Source: Asparagopsis taxiformis (Eukaryota > Rhodophyta > Florideophyceae > Bonnemaisoniales > Bonnemaisoniaceae). From it: DNA of 37,960 bases. The translations under genes and the position numbers were made by a program. The stretch spans positions 1 to 37,960 of the forward strand of contig JALQPE010000374.1 in NCBI GenBank assembly GCA_030407315.1, given 5' to 3'. The first letter of the stretch is position 1. Each line of letters starts with the position of its first letter. The notes under the pieces are model-generated. The model was not told the origin of the DNA, searched no databases, and was given only the letters and a program-made list of their open reading frames with translations. This document shows, in pieces, positions 9,530 through 18,911 of the stretch.

Positions 9530-10891
9530 ATGCTTCCTCTCGCTCCAAACGACGTTATAGAAGTTCAATGGGAACTTCGGCCGTTTGGGAGGAAACGAAA
9601 AATTGTCTGGTGGTCTGCAATCGTCAAGGAAATTACTCAGGTCAAGACTGAAACAGACCCATTCCTCCATGCATTGCTCGAATACAAAGCTGAATATGGT
9701 TTCGACTCTACCCTTTCTCAAGTCAAGATTTCAGATCGTAACGAGCTCGTCGACAAGGATTCCGGAAGGGTTCTCCCGTGGCGAAGTGGTGAGCTTCGCA
9801 GTATGGACTCACCTCCATCCCCAGCAGAGAGAGACCCAGACTACGGCATTGACCACACTCGCCACCGCCACCGCGGCATCCTTCAAGATTGCACTGCGGA
9901 TCAAATGAAGAAGACCGTAGCAGAAATGCTGGCAAGATTGGAAAAGCTGGAGTCAGCTGCCAAACATCCTCTACCCCCTCCATTCGATTCCAACAGTTCC
10001 ATGACCTCCTCTGCTCTGACTGTATGTAGCATTCTGTTTCAGAAGCTTGGTGTGTACACAGACAAGCCCCTCTCCCTCCGGATGACGAAATCCGAGCACT
10101 CCAGGGGAATGCGACAAACATCGCAAGAAGAAATCAGAGTACAGGCCGACTGCTCCCTTGCTCAATTCCGCACTATTGCCATTCAATGCAAGGCGAAAGA
10201 GAATCGTGACGTTCTCTTCCAGCCGTCCTTTGAGGACATCACCTTTCCCTCTGGAAATGAGTCGGATCTTTCCATCATTTTCCCCACCTTTCAGGCACTA
10301 TGTGACTCCATAGGTACCTCGCAACACGGGTTCCAGAAAATATTGGTGAAGAGCAGGGCGGAACGCGATGGAGGCAGCTCATCGATTGTCCGAATTTTAG
10401 GAAATCTAGTCGACGTTGATTGCTCTCATGATGCTCCTTCTTCCGCATTTCTCGTCGGCTCATCTGCTTACGTCCTGTCCAGCCCAGACCAACGTATGAC
10501 AGTTCTTTGCAGAGACTCCTACGAGTTTGACCACGTCAACAATACATTTTTACATCCCCTATGTCTTAGCCAACTATCACAGTCTAGCATCGTGGACTCT
10601 TTCCACCTACGTGATAAGGCTACTGTTACCTATGGAGCAACGTTTTCGTTACTGTGGAGACGTATTCAGCGCCGAGCTTGTTACAGCACTTTCCAGCCTC
10701 TATCAACCGCAGAGACGTTTGGTACACTACATCTACGCTTACCTTGCTGTATTTTCAGTGGTACTACTACATGCCAGGAGCTTGAAGACATTGGCTATGA
10801 GGCTATCTCTCGTCTTGGCTTCAATGCGGATTCAGACAATACCCACCCTCGCTCTCCTCCACCTGCCAACTGCAGTCCTGAGCAAAAATAA
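9530..10891 (+). CDS. 453-aa protein, possible Tudor/royal-family N-terminus (left copy)
   Basis: Identical in protein sequence to the right-arm copy. Residues ~1-75 have the pattern DVIEVQWE...WWSAIVKEI...LLEYKAEYGF...VKI, with spaced aromatic residues and short beta-strand-like segments as in Tudor, Agenet or PWWP-like readers of methylated histones. This is a pattern judgement and no family is firmly recognised. A short helical, coiled-coil-prone segment follows near residues 120-145 (DQMKKTVAEMLARLEKLES). The remaining ~300 residues match nothing I know. The tail is Pro/Ser-rich. The start is the ATG in CCAACATG. The stop TAA overlaps an AATAAA at 10890-10895. It converges with the 508-aa gene. 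Confidence 0.8.
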   Translation: MLPLAPNDVIEVQWELRPFGRKRKIVWWSAIVKEITQVKTETDPFLHALLEYKAEYGFDSTLSQVKISDRNELVDKDSGRVLPWRSGELRSMDSPPSPAERDPDYGIDHTRHRHRGILQDCTADQMKKTVAEMLARLEKLESAAKHPLPPPFDSNSSMTSSALTVCSILFQKLGVYTDKPLSLRMTKSEHSRGMRQTSQEEIRVQADCSLAQFRTIAIQCKAKENRDVLFQPSFEDITFPSGNESDLSIIFPTFQALCDSIGTSQHGFQKILVKSRAERDGGSSSIVRILGNLVDVDCSHDAPSSAFLVGSSAYVLSSPDQRMTVLCRDSYEFDHVNNTFLHPLCLSQLSQSSIVDSFHLRDKATVTYGATFSLLWRRIQRRACYSTFQPLSTAETFGTLHLRLPCCIFSGTTTCQELEDIGYEAISRLGFNADSDNTHPRSPPPANCSPEQK

Positions 10892-10895
10892 TAAA
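10890..10895 (+). terminator. Poly(A) signal of the 453-aa gene (left)
   Basis: AATAAA overlaps the stop codon of the 453-aa gene. It is present identically in the right arm. Confidence 0.45.
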
Positions 10896-11116
10896 GTACA
10901 TCTATCCGTAGTTATCCTGTTCCTGGGTATTTCATTCTAGAGCTCCTGTGGCCATCAATTTCTAGTAAAGACGGATACCCTCGCCCCTTCCTACTTCGAC
11001 TATTCCACTACCTGTCTCTGCGCTATTCCTTCGACTTGACACTATCGTCTGACTGGTTTCCTGATGTCTCGTATCTATCTACTTCCATCTATTACAAAAT
11101 TCAACTCAACAGAAAT

Positions 11117-11122
11117 TTTATT
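11117..11122 (-). terminator. Poly(A) signal of the 508-aa gene (left)
   Basis: AATAAA on the minus strand lies 45 bp after the stop of the 508-aa gene, in the 275-bp convergent gap with the 453-aa gene. Confidence 0.5.
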
Positions 11123-11166
11123 TCTTCATTCTTCGTCTACTATACCGAAACCGGTTTCATCCGATA

Positions 11167-12693
11167 CTACTCCCCTTCATTCTCGATTTCATCATCGACG
11201 AATACCTTCACATATTCTTCATCTCCTCCGTCCTCTTCCATAGACCTGAAGCTCTCCTCCAGCACTGAGTCCCCTCCATCGTCTACATTCAGTTCTTCAT
11301 ATCTATCACGCGATATAGTCAAAACCTCCTCATTCATAAAACGACTACTCACCCGCTCCCCGGGAAGAAGCAGTTTCACTGCTTCATTGATTTCCCGGAT
11401 TTGCGCTCCTCCCACCTCTGCTCCACTTTGAAATTTCAAAATCGTTCGGAACCCGTATGCAAGTATGTAGATGAATTGCAAGGAGTATTCTGAACGTCGC
11501 AGGAACATGTTCTTATCAGAACATTGCGTGTAGGCGACTGCAAAGTTCAGTGCAACCTCTACTAAATTGATCCTCCTAGTCACAAACCTCTTGTCCGGTT
11601 CTCCAATTATTTGAACTTCGTACTCGACTTTGAATACCATTTCTTTTCGCACAGCAATGAAGTCGCGAAGAATCTTCATATTCTTGTCATCCATTGCTGC
11701 GCGCTCCGCTGCATTCATTTTCCTCTGCGCCGAGTACAGACTTGGAACTGACTCAATGTCCAGCCCACCGTCGTGCAAATGATGCTCCATGCGGACTGAA
11801 CCTTGAAACCCACTGTATAGAACGAATCCAAGATCTCGGATGAACCGGTTTCGCACATGATCTCTGGACTTGTTCATAAACCCGGTCACTGCCGTGAGTG
11901 CCGATTTCGTCACAGTGATGCCTACCTCCTTTCTGTGCAACGGCCCATTGTCACCAACCTTTCTTCGCTTCTGCTTTCGAGCGGCCCCATCACTTGCCTC
12001 GGGCGTCCCATGCATTCCATCCATGCGAGCAGAGTCCGTTCCGCGAATTGTCTCCTCAATGGTCCCGGTAGTCACATACCCCCGCACCCTCCACCGTTCG
12101 ATACCTTCCGACGTTCCATTGGAGCTGGAACGGTCTCCTCCCTCTCTGAAAGAATTGTTTTGACACGTATTCTTGATTAAAGAGGTCACAACTTGGCAGC
12201 GCAATTCAATGTGGTTCCGGCCGGCAAGCGTCCTATTGAACACATCCTTTCGCTCATTGCTCTGCCTGGCGAACATCAGCGTATTGATTAGCTCGCATCC
12301 GTTGAAATGCCTATCCCTCTTATCCACCATTGCCTTCGTGTACGTTGGAACAACAGCACACAGCACAGCACACACCATTTCGAACGTGAACGATTTCTCC
12401 GCATCCTGCGCAATGCGGAGACGTTCCCTGTCCTTCTCAGAGGCGATCTTCTTCGGATGTCCTTGTCCCTGGCTCAGAAGCCCATCGACGATGCCCTTGA
12501 CCTCCTGCATATCGGTGTTTAGCATGGAGACAGTCTTGGCGACATTTCCGAGAGTCTCGCGTAATTGAATGGTGCTCTTCTCGACGGCATCCATTTTATC
12601 ACTCAGGGCTTTCAGCTCTGCAGTGATGTTCGAAAAGCCCTCACGCGTTATTTCGGAAAATGCAGCGATGCTCACGGAGGTTTCGGGATTCAT
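11167..12693 (-). CDS. 508-aa coiled-coil protein of unknown function (left copy)
   Basis: Identical in protein sequence to the copy at 18912-20438. Residues ~10-75 are heptad-rich (ITAELKALSDKMDAVEKST and onward), predicting a coiled coil for oligomerisation. A basic KQKRRKV stretch near residue 240 suggests nuclear entry. Residues ~265-430 are the most ordered-looking part (RDHVRNRFIRDLGFVLYSG and following). The C-terminus is strongly acidic. I recognise no family. It is the gene nearest the CACTA-like arm end, where CACTA elements often carry a DNA-binding accessory protein for the subterminal repeats. That role here is inference only. Confidence 0.8.
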   Translation of the reverse strand: MNPETSVSIAAFSEITREGFSNITAELKALSDKMDAVEKSTIQLRETLGNVAKTVSMLNTDMQEVKGIVDGLLSQGQGHPKKIASEKDRERLRIAQDAEKSFTFEMVCAVLCAVVPTYTKAMVDKRDRHFNGCELINTLMFARQSNERKDVFNRTLAGRNHIELRCQVVTSLIKNTCQNNSFREGGDRSSSNGTSEGIERWRVRGYVTTGTIEETIRGTDSARMDGMHGTPEASDGAARKQKRRKVGDNGPLHRKEVGITVTKSALTAVTGFMNKSRDHVRNRFIRDLGFVLYSGFQGSVRMEHHLHDGGLDIESVPSLYSAQRKMNAAERAAMDDKNMKILRDFIAVRKEMVFKVEYEVQIIGEPDKRFVTRRINLVEVALNFAVAYTQCSDKNMFLRRSEYSLQFIYILAYGFRTILKFQSGAEVGGAQIREINEAVKLLLPGERVSSRFMNEEVLTISRDRYEELNVDDGGDSVLEESFRSMEEDGGDEEYVKVFVDDEIENEGE

Positions 12694-13227
12694 GTTGAAC
12701 TTGCAATTGGAGTTTGCTAAAAGGAGAAGTGCTTTGAAGGAAGGGTGTCACGCTTAGTACAGCAGTGTTGTAGCAAATATCATTCCAGTGGATGCATCCA
12801 TCCTGTTCTACTCTACATAATAATAATGCTTCTCGGTGCTCCGTAACGGTTATTTTTCATAATTTAGTGGTGGATGGTGCGTATTCTTTCCTTTGCTACC
12901 ACCCACGTCCTGTGAATACCACACCTCGCTACCAGACTGACGTCTCCTACTCGACACTTTCAATGCAAAGATAGATAGGTATAATTTGAAATGCTAAACT
13001 CAACATAATATAGTCTACTCTGTACTTTCTCTCCTTACGGTGAGACAAACGAGATATGTTCAATCTTCCCTATCTTTCTTTCTACAACGTCCTATTCAGC
13101 ATCTAGCTTCCCCGCACCCAACTATCTGTAAAGCACCATCACAATTACTATAGTCGTATTCCACACACCATTCCAATATTTACCTTCACACTAACACTAT
13201 GCTCCATATTTCCTCTAAGTCCACTCC
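12694..13227. other. Upstream region of the 508-aa gene (left)
   Basis: No gene is visible between the 508-aa start and the subterminal motif cluster. It contains the palindrome GGATGCATCC at 12790-12799 and otherwise AT-rich unique sequence, and presumably includes the promoter of the 508-aa gene. The right arm repeats it at 18378-18911. Confidence 0.5.
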
Positions 13228-13577
13228 ACCAGACAGTGCTGTCAACCAATGCACGGTACTACCCGCAGACAATACAATTTGCTATCTACACTACTGTCTA
13301 CAGATTTCCCCAGACAGTGCAGTAATACAATACAATGTACTGCCTCAGACAGTAAAATGTACTGTCTGCACATACTGTCTGGCGGCAACACTTCCAGACA
13401 GTAAAATTTACTGTTCTGGACAATAAATTTTACTGTTTTTGGTACTGTCCAGATTTCGTGCCAGTTTACTGCTGCAGCAGTATTCTGAAATTTCCAGACA
13501 GTAAATTTTACTGTCTCCGCGCACTGTCTTGGCCAGACAGTAATTTTTACTGTCTCAGACAGTAAATTTACTGTCTT
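13228..13577. repeat. Subterminal ACAGTAAA/TTTACTGT motif cluster (left inner end)
   Basis: Many copies of ACAGTA(AA) and its complement are packed in both orientations, often as back-to-back palindromes. The clearest are AGACAGTAAATTTTACTGTCT at 13496-13516, a near-copy at 13535-13555, and the perfect 20-nt palindrome AGACAGTAAATTTACTGTCT at 13557-13576. ACTGCTGCAGCAGT at 13468-13481 is another palindrome. Motif density and regularity increase toward the arm end, and the copies farther in are degenerate. Short subterminal repeats in both orientations are known transposase-binding regions of CACTA/EnSpm transposons. Confidence 0.85.
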
Positions 13578-13581
13578 TTTT

Positions 13582-13600
13582 CATTCTCAACACCGTAGTG
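13582..13600 (-). repeat. CACTA-like element terminus (left inner end)
   Basis: Read inward from 13600 the arm begins CACTACGGTGTTGAGAATG. It is shared with the right arm (one mismatch), and beyond it the two spacer flanks are unrelated. The flanking 3 bases are CGT. The partner end of this copy is not in the window, so a target-site duplication cannot be tested. Confidence 0.6.
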
Positions 13601-14304
13601 CGTGCTGCGTCCGCCGACCGCGCGTGGTCTGGCGTGTCGTTAAAACGTAATTGCCTTCGTGGCGTCCCGTTGGGGTTGGCGATGGCTCGTTGCACTGTCG
13701 CCCCCCTTCCGTACGTTGTCGGGGGCGTCGGACCGGGTGTTGGTGGGTATCCTCCCGGAACGGCCGGGGAGGATTGCGAGTTATAGGCGCGCGAGCCTTC
13801 TTCGTAATTCGGATCGCTTCCGCTCGGCGGAGCGGAACGTCCGGCGACGATTTCGTTGAATACTACGACAAACGAGTCGATTCTTCCTTCCACGGCGGAG
13901 AGGCGGTTTCGTAAATCTTCGTTTTCCCGTTCGAGGGTCGCTGAGCGTTCACGTAACGCACGAGCTTCGCGCTCCGAGACTCCGAGTCTCTGCCTTACGG
14001 CTTCGTCGACGGCCGCGTCGCTCGCCCTTTCGATGTGACCTCGAAGGTCTTCGTACACTACGCGTAGTGCCGTGGGAGTCAGGTTCCCTTCGTTGAGCTG
14101 ACCGCGCGTTGCGGGGTCCATACTCACAGACTCAAACGGGCTTACCGTACGTGGTAGCTGGCCGATCGCCTCGATATCCGGCGGGATAGATCGATCAGTC
14201 GCGAAGATCGCTTCTGCTGACAAGACCACGTCGGCTTCGGCGTCCGCTGACGTTGGCAACGGTTGCCTGGGCGACGCGCTGGAATTCGACACAGCGTAAT
14301 TCAT
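13601..14304 (-). pseudogene. Retroelement gag-like ORF, truncated at the left arm
   Basis: The frame starts at the ATG at 14304 and runs into the arm, stopping at 13555. The last ~14 residues (TTVLRMKKDSKFTV) are encoded by the arm end and are accidental. The retroelement part is ~235 residues: an N-terminal low-complexity stretch, a strong coiled coil (ERASDAAVDEAVRQRLGVS and onward), then a Pro/Gly/Thr-rich tail. This composition suits the N-terminus of a plant- or oomycete-type gypsy Gag, but no capsid or zinc-knuckle motif remains. The gene was apparently cut by insertion of the arm element, and its 3' part is not in the window. Confidence 0.5.
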
Positions 14305-14403
14305 AGACCGTCGTCTGTAGCACGTAGCTTTCGTTTAACGTAAAAGAGCTCAACCTCGTTGGTTGTCGTTATGCTCGTAGCAACTTCTAGGTCGAGAGAC
14401 CAG

Positions 14404-15055
14404 TGTGGAACGATAGTTCGTTAGACGTAGTAGCTGGTACGAGCTAGTGGACACGCTGTCCTTACGAAACGAAACGAACAGTCCACCCGCTGGTGTTTTG
14501 ACTGTATGTTAGGTAGAACGGTAGAGATAGGTTAGCGAGTAGACACGAGCGTCACGACGCAACAATCCACGCGAGGATTACGTTAGCAAACGAGGTGGTA
14601 CGTCACCGGAGGCGCTCTCAACCAAGCCCGGAGGCACTACACGCAATCAGCCTTACGTGCGGCGATGGGTAGGGAGTACGCAGCTCGACGGAGACGAAGC
14701 CTCGCTAGGCAAAACGTAAACGTAAAACGTAGAAGTCAGTCGTAGACTAGAGCCGTTGCTCGTTCGATGAATTGTCCCCTTTCCCTCCCGGCACGATGCC
14801 AATACCTATATGGCCACGATAGCTTCGCTTTACAGTGTAAACACTGCTCGTAACGTCCCCGAATGGGAAAGGACCTTGTGGGTCACACGTAGGGACCCGT
14901 TGGTCCGTTGGCCGTTGCCAATACGTTCGTTGCACACGTGTGCCGGTTGTGCGCGCGCATGCGCCAGCAATGTTCGTGCATTGCTGTCGCCGGTCGTGTC
15001 CGCCGAAATTCGAATTCTGCGGAAAACGTAAATATTTGCAATTTCGGAATTGCCA
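14404..15055 (-). repeat. Candidate 5' LTR (with primer-binding site) of the minus-strand retroelement
   Basis: Reading on the minus strand, a TGGCA at about 15055 could be the LTR start, a CATATAGG around 14807-14814 a promoter box, and CCACA ending at 14404 the LTR end. It is followed after one base by TGGTCTCTCGACC (14402-14390), a possible primer-binding site beginning with the required TGG. The gag-like ATG lies downstream at 14304. No second LTR copy is in the window to confirm the borders, so the coordinates are tentative. Confidence 0.3.
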
Positions 15056-16806
15056 CGTATACTACAATACATATTCGATCCATTTGGACGAAACCGCGGC
15101 ATCAACAAACAGGCAGCGCATAAGTTAGCAAGGTGGGCGCTGAAATTGAGCGCGTATCGCTACGTGATCGAATATTTGCCCGGGGAAGAAAACACATGGG
15201 CGGATATGCTGACTAGGTGGGCGGTACGCCCGGAAGTGCGAGTACCCGCCGAAAAGATATGCGCCGTAATGTATGCCCCGATCAGCACGAATCACAAGGA
15301 AGAATTGGACTGGCCGACACCGCTTTCCATACGCATGAGTCAGGAGAAATACAAAGGGCGTTCCCCGCCCAAGTACACGCTTCAGGATGGACTACTGCAG
15401 GACAAGGATGGCGTTGTGTGGATTCCAGGTGAAGACGACGACCTGAAGGTAAGGTTGCTGGTAGCGGCTCACACGGGTATCGGGGGCCATCGGAAAAAGA
15501 GCCAGACACTCTACCAGCTTGGCAAACATTTCTACTGGACGGGAATGCAAACGGACGCGCGAACATTCTGCGACTCATGCTTACAATGTCTCGCCACAGA
15601 GACAGGAGAACGCGTCCCTAGGCCCCTGGGCCACTCAATTCGGGCCTCTGCCCCGGGAGAAATACTTCATTTTGATTTTTGCTACATCCGAAAAGCGTCG
15701 TGCGGAGCACGCTACGTCTTGGTATTGAAAGACGGTATGAGCTCGTATGTGAGGCTGTTTCCCTGCGCTGCAGCAGATGCTGACACCGCAACTTCGGCCC
15801 TCCTGGATTGGTTTTGCACTTTCAAGATAGCGAAACAGTGGGTCTCCGATCAGGGGCCACATTTCAAGAACTTCCTGCTCAGGTCCCTCCGGGAAAGATT
15901 GCGCTGCAACCACCATTTTACCCTTCCGTACTGTCCGTGGTCAAACGGTACGGTGGAGGTGGTTTGTCGTGAGTTGTCACGAGGATTGCGCGCGCTTCTC
16001 TCCGAACATAATCTCCCACCAAACCTCTGGCCATCCGCTCTCCCGCTGGTGCAACACATCCTAAACCATACCCCCCTCCGACGCCTAGGAGGCTACACTC
16101 CTGGGGAGGCATTCCTGGCTATGAAAGGGGACTCTCCTCTGTCTGAGATAAAGGTGCAGCGGGCGGGAGTGCCAGAACTAGTGACTATCCGGGAGGCTAC
16201 CGCACGCCAGGTCGCACATATCGAGAATATTCAGGACTCCCTAGAGAAAATGCACCGCAAGGTGTGCGAAGACGCCGATCGGACCCTGAAGCGCCGGGTT
16301 CTGTCGCACAACCGGAAAACAAACGTCCGCGCGTGTAATTTTGAAGAAGGAGATTATGTTCTATGAGCAGTCATATCTTCGAGGCGAGGAAACAAGCTTG
16401 CAGCGAAATGGCAAGGCCCCATGCGGGTAGCCAAGGTGCTTTCCGACTACCTTTTCGAGCTGGAGGACCTAACCAGCAGGGAGCGGTCGGTCGTACACGG
16501 GACGCGCGTAAAATTGTTCCGGAACTCCGATATGGAAAAACACCTGAGCTCGATGAATACTTGGCTTACCGGGCCGGCGAATACTGCCTGGTTGAAGACA
16601 TTTTGGACATCAGATGCAACGAAGGAAACCTAGAGCTACTCGTGAAATGGACTGGATTCGATGGAGAGGATCCCCAGTGGGAGCCGTTCGGTGTCATGCA
16701 GGAAGACGTCCCCAGGCTTGTGCAGGAGTTCCTAGAAAAAGTCAGGCGGACAGGAACTGCAGAACAACGTGCTTGTGTCAAACATGATTCAGCCGCGAAA
16801 GGGTGA
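15032..16806 (+). pseudogene. Ty3/gypsy polyprotein 3' part: RNase H tail, integrase, chromodomain (broken)
   Basis: The fragment begins inside RNase H (YIFDPFGRN...LPGEENTWADMLTRW). An integrase follows with an HHCC zinc motif (H-x3-H spacing in HTGIGGH, then CDSCLQC) and DDE residues in FDFCYI, SDQGPHF and NGTVEVV. After GDYVL an in-frame TGA at 16364-16366 stands where these proteins usually have Trp. The frame then continues (KLAAKWQGPMRVAKV) until a frameshift near the A-run at about 16540, after which a chromodomain is read (CLVEDIL...LLVKWTGF...WEPFGVM, ~16580-16740). Protease and reverse transcriptase are absent upstream. Layout and motifs resemble chromoviral elements of oomycetes and red algae. 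Confidence 0.87.
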
Positions 16807-16859
16807 AGGTGATGCGAATTCCGATTCCGTCACAAAGCTTGTGACTTATCGTGGGGGGC

Positions 16860-17400
16860 TGTTCCCCGCTACCCGGGAATATGTAGGAGGATGCGACAAG
16901 TGTCTATAGATGTCTGGGCCTGTAGTTTTGACATGTTGTCACGGTGCCACGGTATGCTGCCCCTGTCGCGGAAATCTGAAGCGAGACAGGGATTCGGTGC
17001 CGGGGCCCGCTTTGCAAAGAGACAGTGTCTCGTCTACACTAACACCGAAGAGCCAGTGACAACCACTGCGGTTGTGCGCTCCCATGCGGGAGATCGTCGA
17101 GACGCTTGCTGACGAGCAGCGATCTCAGGCGACGCGTGGCAGGAAGGGATCTTCCTGCTGAACTCTGCAGTCGGGTGACGGGGCAAGCGACGAGCCGTTT
17201 GAGGTCTCCCGTACCCGAATTAGGGCTGACTAGCTAGCAGCCGGCCTAGAGTAGAGCTTCCTTCTCATCCATTTACTACATAAAGGCGCGTACACCCCCG
17301 GGTTTGAAGGGGAGGCAAGCGTGCCGGATCGACTCGCCCACTAGCGTACTGACAGACCTTGTACACTGACATCCCTGCACTCGCCGCAAGAAAAACCTCG
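16860..17400 (+). repeat. Probable 3' LTR of the gypsy fragment
   Basis: A polypurine tract GTGGGGGG ends at 16858, followed by TGTTCCCCGC starting at 16860, the expected 5' edge of a 3' LTR. A TATA-like ACATAAAGG lies near 17278. The right edge cannot be fixed without a second LTR; about 17400 is a guess. Confidence 0.4.
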
Positions 17401-18004
17401 CACAGGGTCCAACCAAAGGTGAGAACAACGGCTATACGAAAAGCCAAGCCCGCTGGCAACCACGTTGACAACGGAACCGCGACGCACCGCGACGAATTGC
17501 TGCGTACACGCCACGGCGTAGAACGTCAAATCGACTCACGCGCGAGCCGGTCTGACGTTCGACTAATTTTTCGCCCAGCTCAACGGAGCAAATTAAAATT
17601 GGCACCGACGTGCTACGCGCCAAGGAGCTCGTACGCTCAACGGAATTCGACACCCGACGGGGTTAACCGCACGAGAAGCGACGGCGGAAACGATTTCCGA
17701 GTTAGTTACTAAATGATACGCACGCCAACGGGCTCTACGATCGAGATTAACGTACCACTCGCAGTGAAAAGCCGCCGCTTCGCCGAATAATTACGGATTG
17801 CACGAACCTGCCAACGGGCACGCGCCGCAGCGAACGTGAAGGACGAGCTGCGTAAGCTCTACGACACCCAACGGGGTAGACGCCACAACAAAAAAATTGT
17901 GGGGAGGGGTTTAACGCTCATCCCTCCCCCGTTGCAGACGACTTGCTAATACGAACAACGAAACTCGGCGAAGTAATGCGGTTACGCAGAAAAAAACAAA
18001 GCGA
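17401..18004. other. Spacer remainder without a recognisable gene
   Basis: This GC-rich stretch has no convincing coding region. The octamer CCAACGGG recurs around 17718, 17810 and 17869, with a variant near 17650. Two neighbouring hairpins occur near 17885-17935, CCACAA/TTGTGG and GGGGAGGG/CCCTCCCC. It may be remnant retroelement leader or gag DNA. It ends at the right-arm terminus with flanking bases CGA. Confidence 0.4.
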
Positions 18005-18023
18005 CACTACGGTGTTGGGAATG
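18005..18023 (+). repeat. CACTA-like element terminus (right inner end)
   Basis: CACTACGGTGTTGGGAATG, matching the inverted left terminus except for one base. It immediately precedes the ACAGTAAA cluster. The same string does not recur in the other orientation further right, so the partner terminus lies outside the window or is lost. Confidence 0.6.
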
Positions 18024-18027
18024 AAAA

Positions 18028-18377
18028 AAGACAGTAAATTTACTGTCTGAGACAGTAAAAATTACTGTCTGGCCAAGACAGTGCGCGGAGACAGTAAAAT
18101 TTACTGTCTGGAAATTTCAGAATACTGCTGCAGCAGTAAACTGGCACGAAATCTGGACAGTACCAAAAACAGTAAAATTTATTGTCCAGAACAGTAAATT
18201 TTACTGTCTGGAAGTGTTGCCGCCAGACAGTATGTGCAGACAGTACATTTTACTGTCTGAGGCAGTACATTGTATTGTATTACTGCACTGTCTGGGGAAA
18301 TCTGTAGACAGTAGTGTAGATAGCAAATTGTATTGTCTGCGGGTAGTACCGTGCATTGGTTGACAGCACTGTCTGGT
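18028..18377. repeat. Subterminal ACAGTAAA/TTTACTGT motif cluster (right inner end)
   Basis: Mirror of 13228-13577. It begins with the palindrome AGACAGTAAATTTACTGTCT and continues with roughly fifteen further full or degenerate motif copies in both orientations, becoming sparser away from the terminus. Confidence 0.85.
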
Positions 18378-18911
18378 GGAGTGGACTTAGAGGAAATATG
18401 GAGCATAGTGTTAGTGTGAAGGTAAATATTGGAATGGTGTGTGGAATACGACTATAGTAATTGTGATGGTGCTTTACAGATAGTTGGGTGCGGGGAAGCT
18501 AGATGCTGAATAGGACGTTGTAGAAAGAAAGATAGGGAAGATTGAACATATCTCGTTTGTCTCACCGTAAGGAGAGAAAGTACAGAGTAGACTATATTAT
18601 GTTGAGTTTAGCATTTCAAATTATACCTATCTATCTTTGCATTGAAAGTGTCGAGTAGGAGACGTCAGTCTGGTAGCGAGGTGTGGTATTCACAGGACGT
18701 GGGTGGTAGCAAAGGAAAGAATACGCACCATCCACCACTAAATTATGAAAAATAACCGTTACGGAGCACCGAGAAGCATTATTATTATGTAGAGTAGAAC
18801 AGGATGGATGCATCCACTGGAATGATATTTGCTACAACACTGCTGTACTAAGCGTGACACCCTTCCTTCAAAGCACTTCTCCTTTTAGCAAACTCCAATT
18901 GCAAGTTCAAC
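18378..18911. other. Upstream region of the 508-aa gene (right)
   Basis: Mirror of 12694-13227. No gene or RNA is visible. It probably contains the promoter for the 508-aa gene, but no clear TATA box is seen near the start codon. Confidence 0.5.

Larger units (their letters stand above)
4..13600 (-). mobile_element. Left arm of large inverted repeat (element copy L)
   Basis: This arm is the reverse complement of 18005-31593. Paired coordinates sum to 31605 through the inner 8 kb and drift to 31597 at the outer end through small indels. From the inner end it carries the 508-aa, 453-aa, 1104-aa and 1209-aa genes in alternating orientations. The inner end reads CACTACGGTGTTGAGAATG inward and is followed by an ACAGTAAA motif cluster, like a CACTA-type transposon end. 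The 508- and 453-aa proteins are identical in both arms. The 1104-aa protein differs at two residues near its C-terminus. The 1209-aa gene is broken only here. Whether base 4 is the real outer end cannot be decided. Confidence 0.85.

Noticed and set aside
11036..11431. 131-aa frame overlapping the 508-aa gene, and 137-aa and 132-aa frames over the 453-aa gene
   Set aside because: They are on the opposite strand or another frame of intact genes, with Ser-rich or random composition, and are kept only because the arms are identical.
13199..13426. 75-aa frame in the ACAGTAAA cluster
   Set aside because: It is made of repeat motif translation (DSAV, TVCT repeats) and is not a gene.
17359..17712. 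117-aa frame in the spacer
   Set aside because: Biased Arg/Thr composition, no motif, and a competing frame on the other strand. Probably noncoding retroelement DNA.
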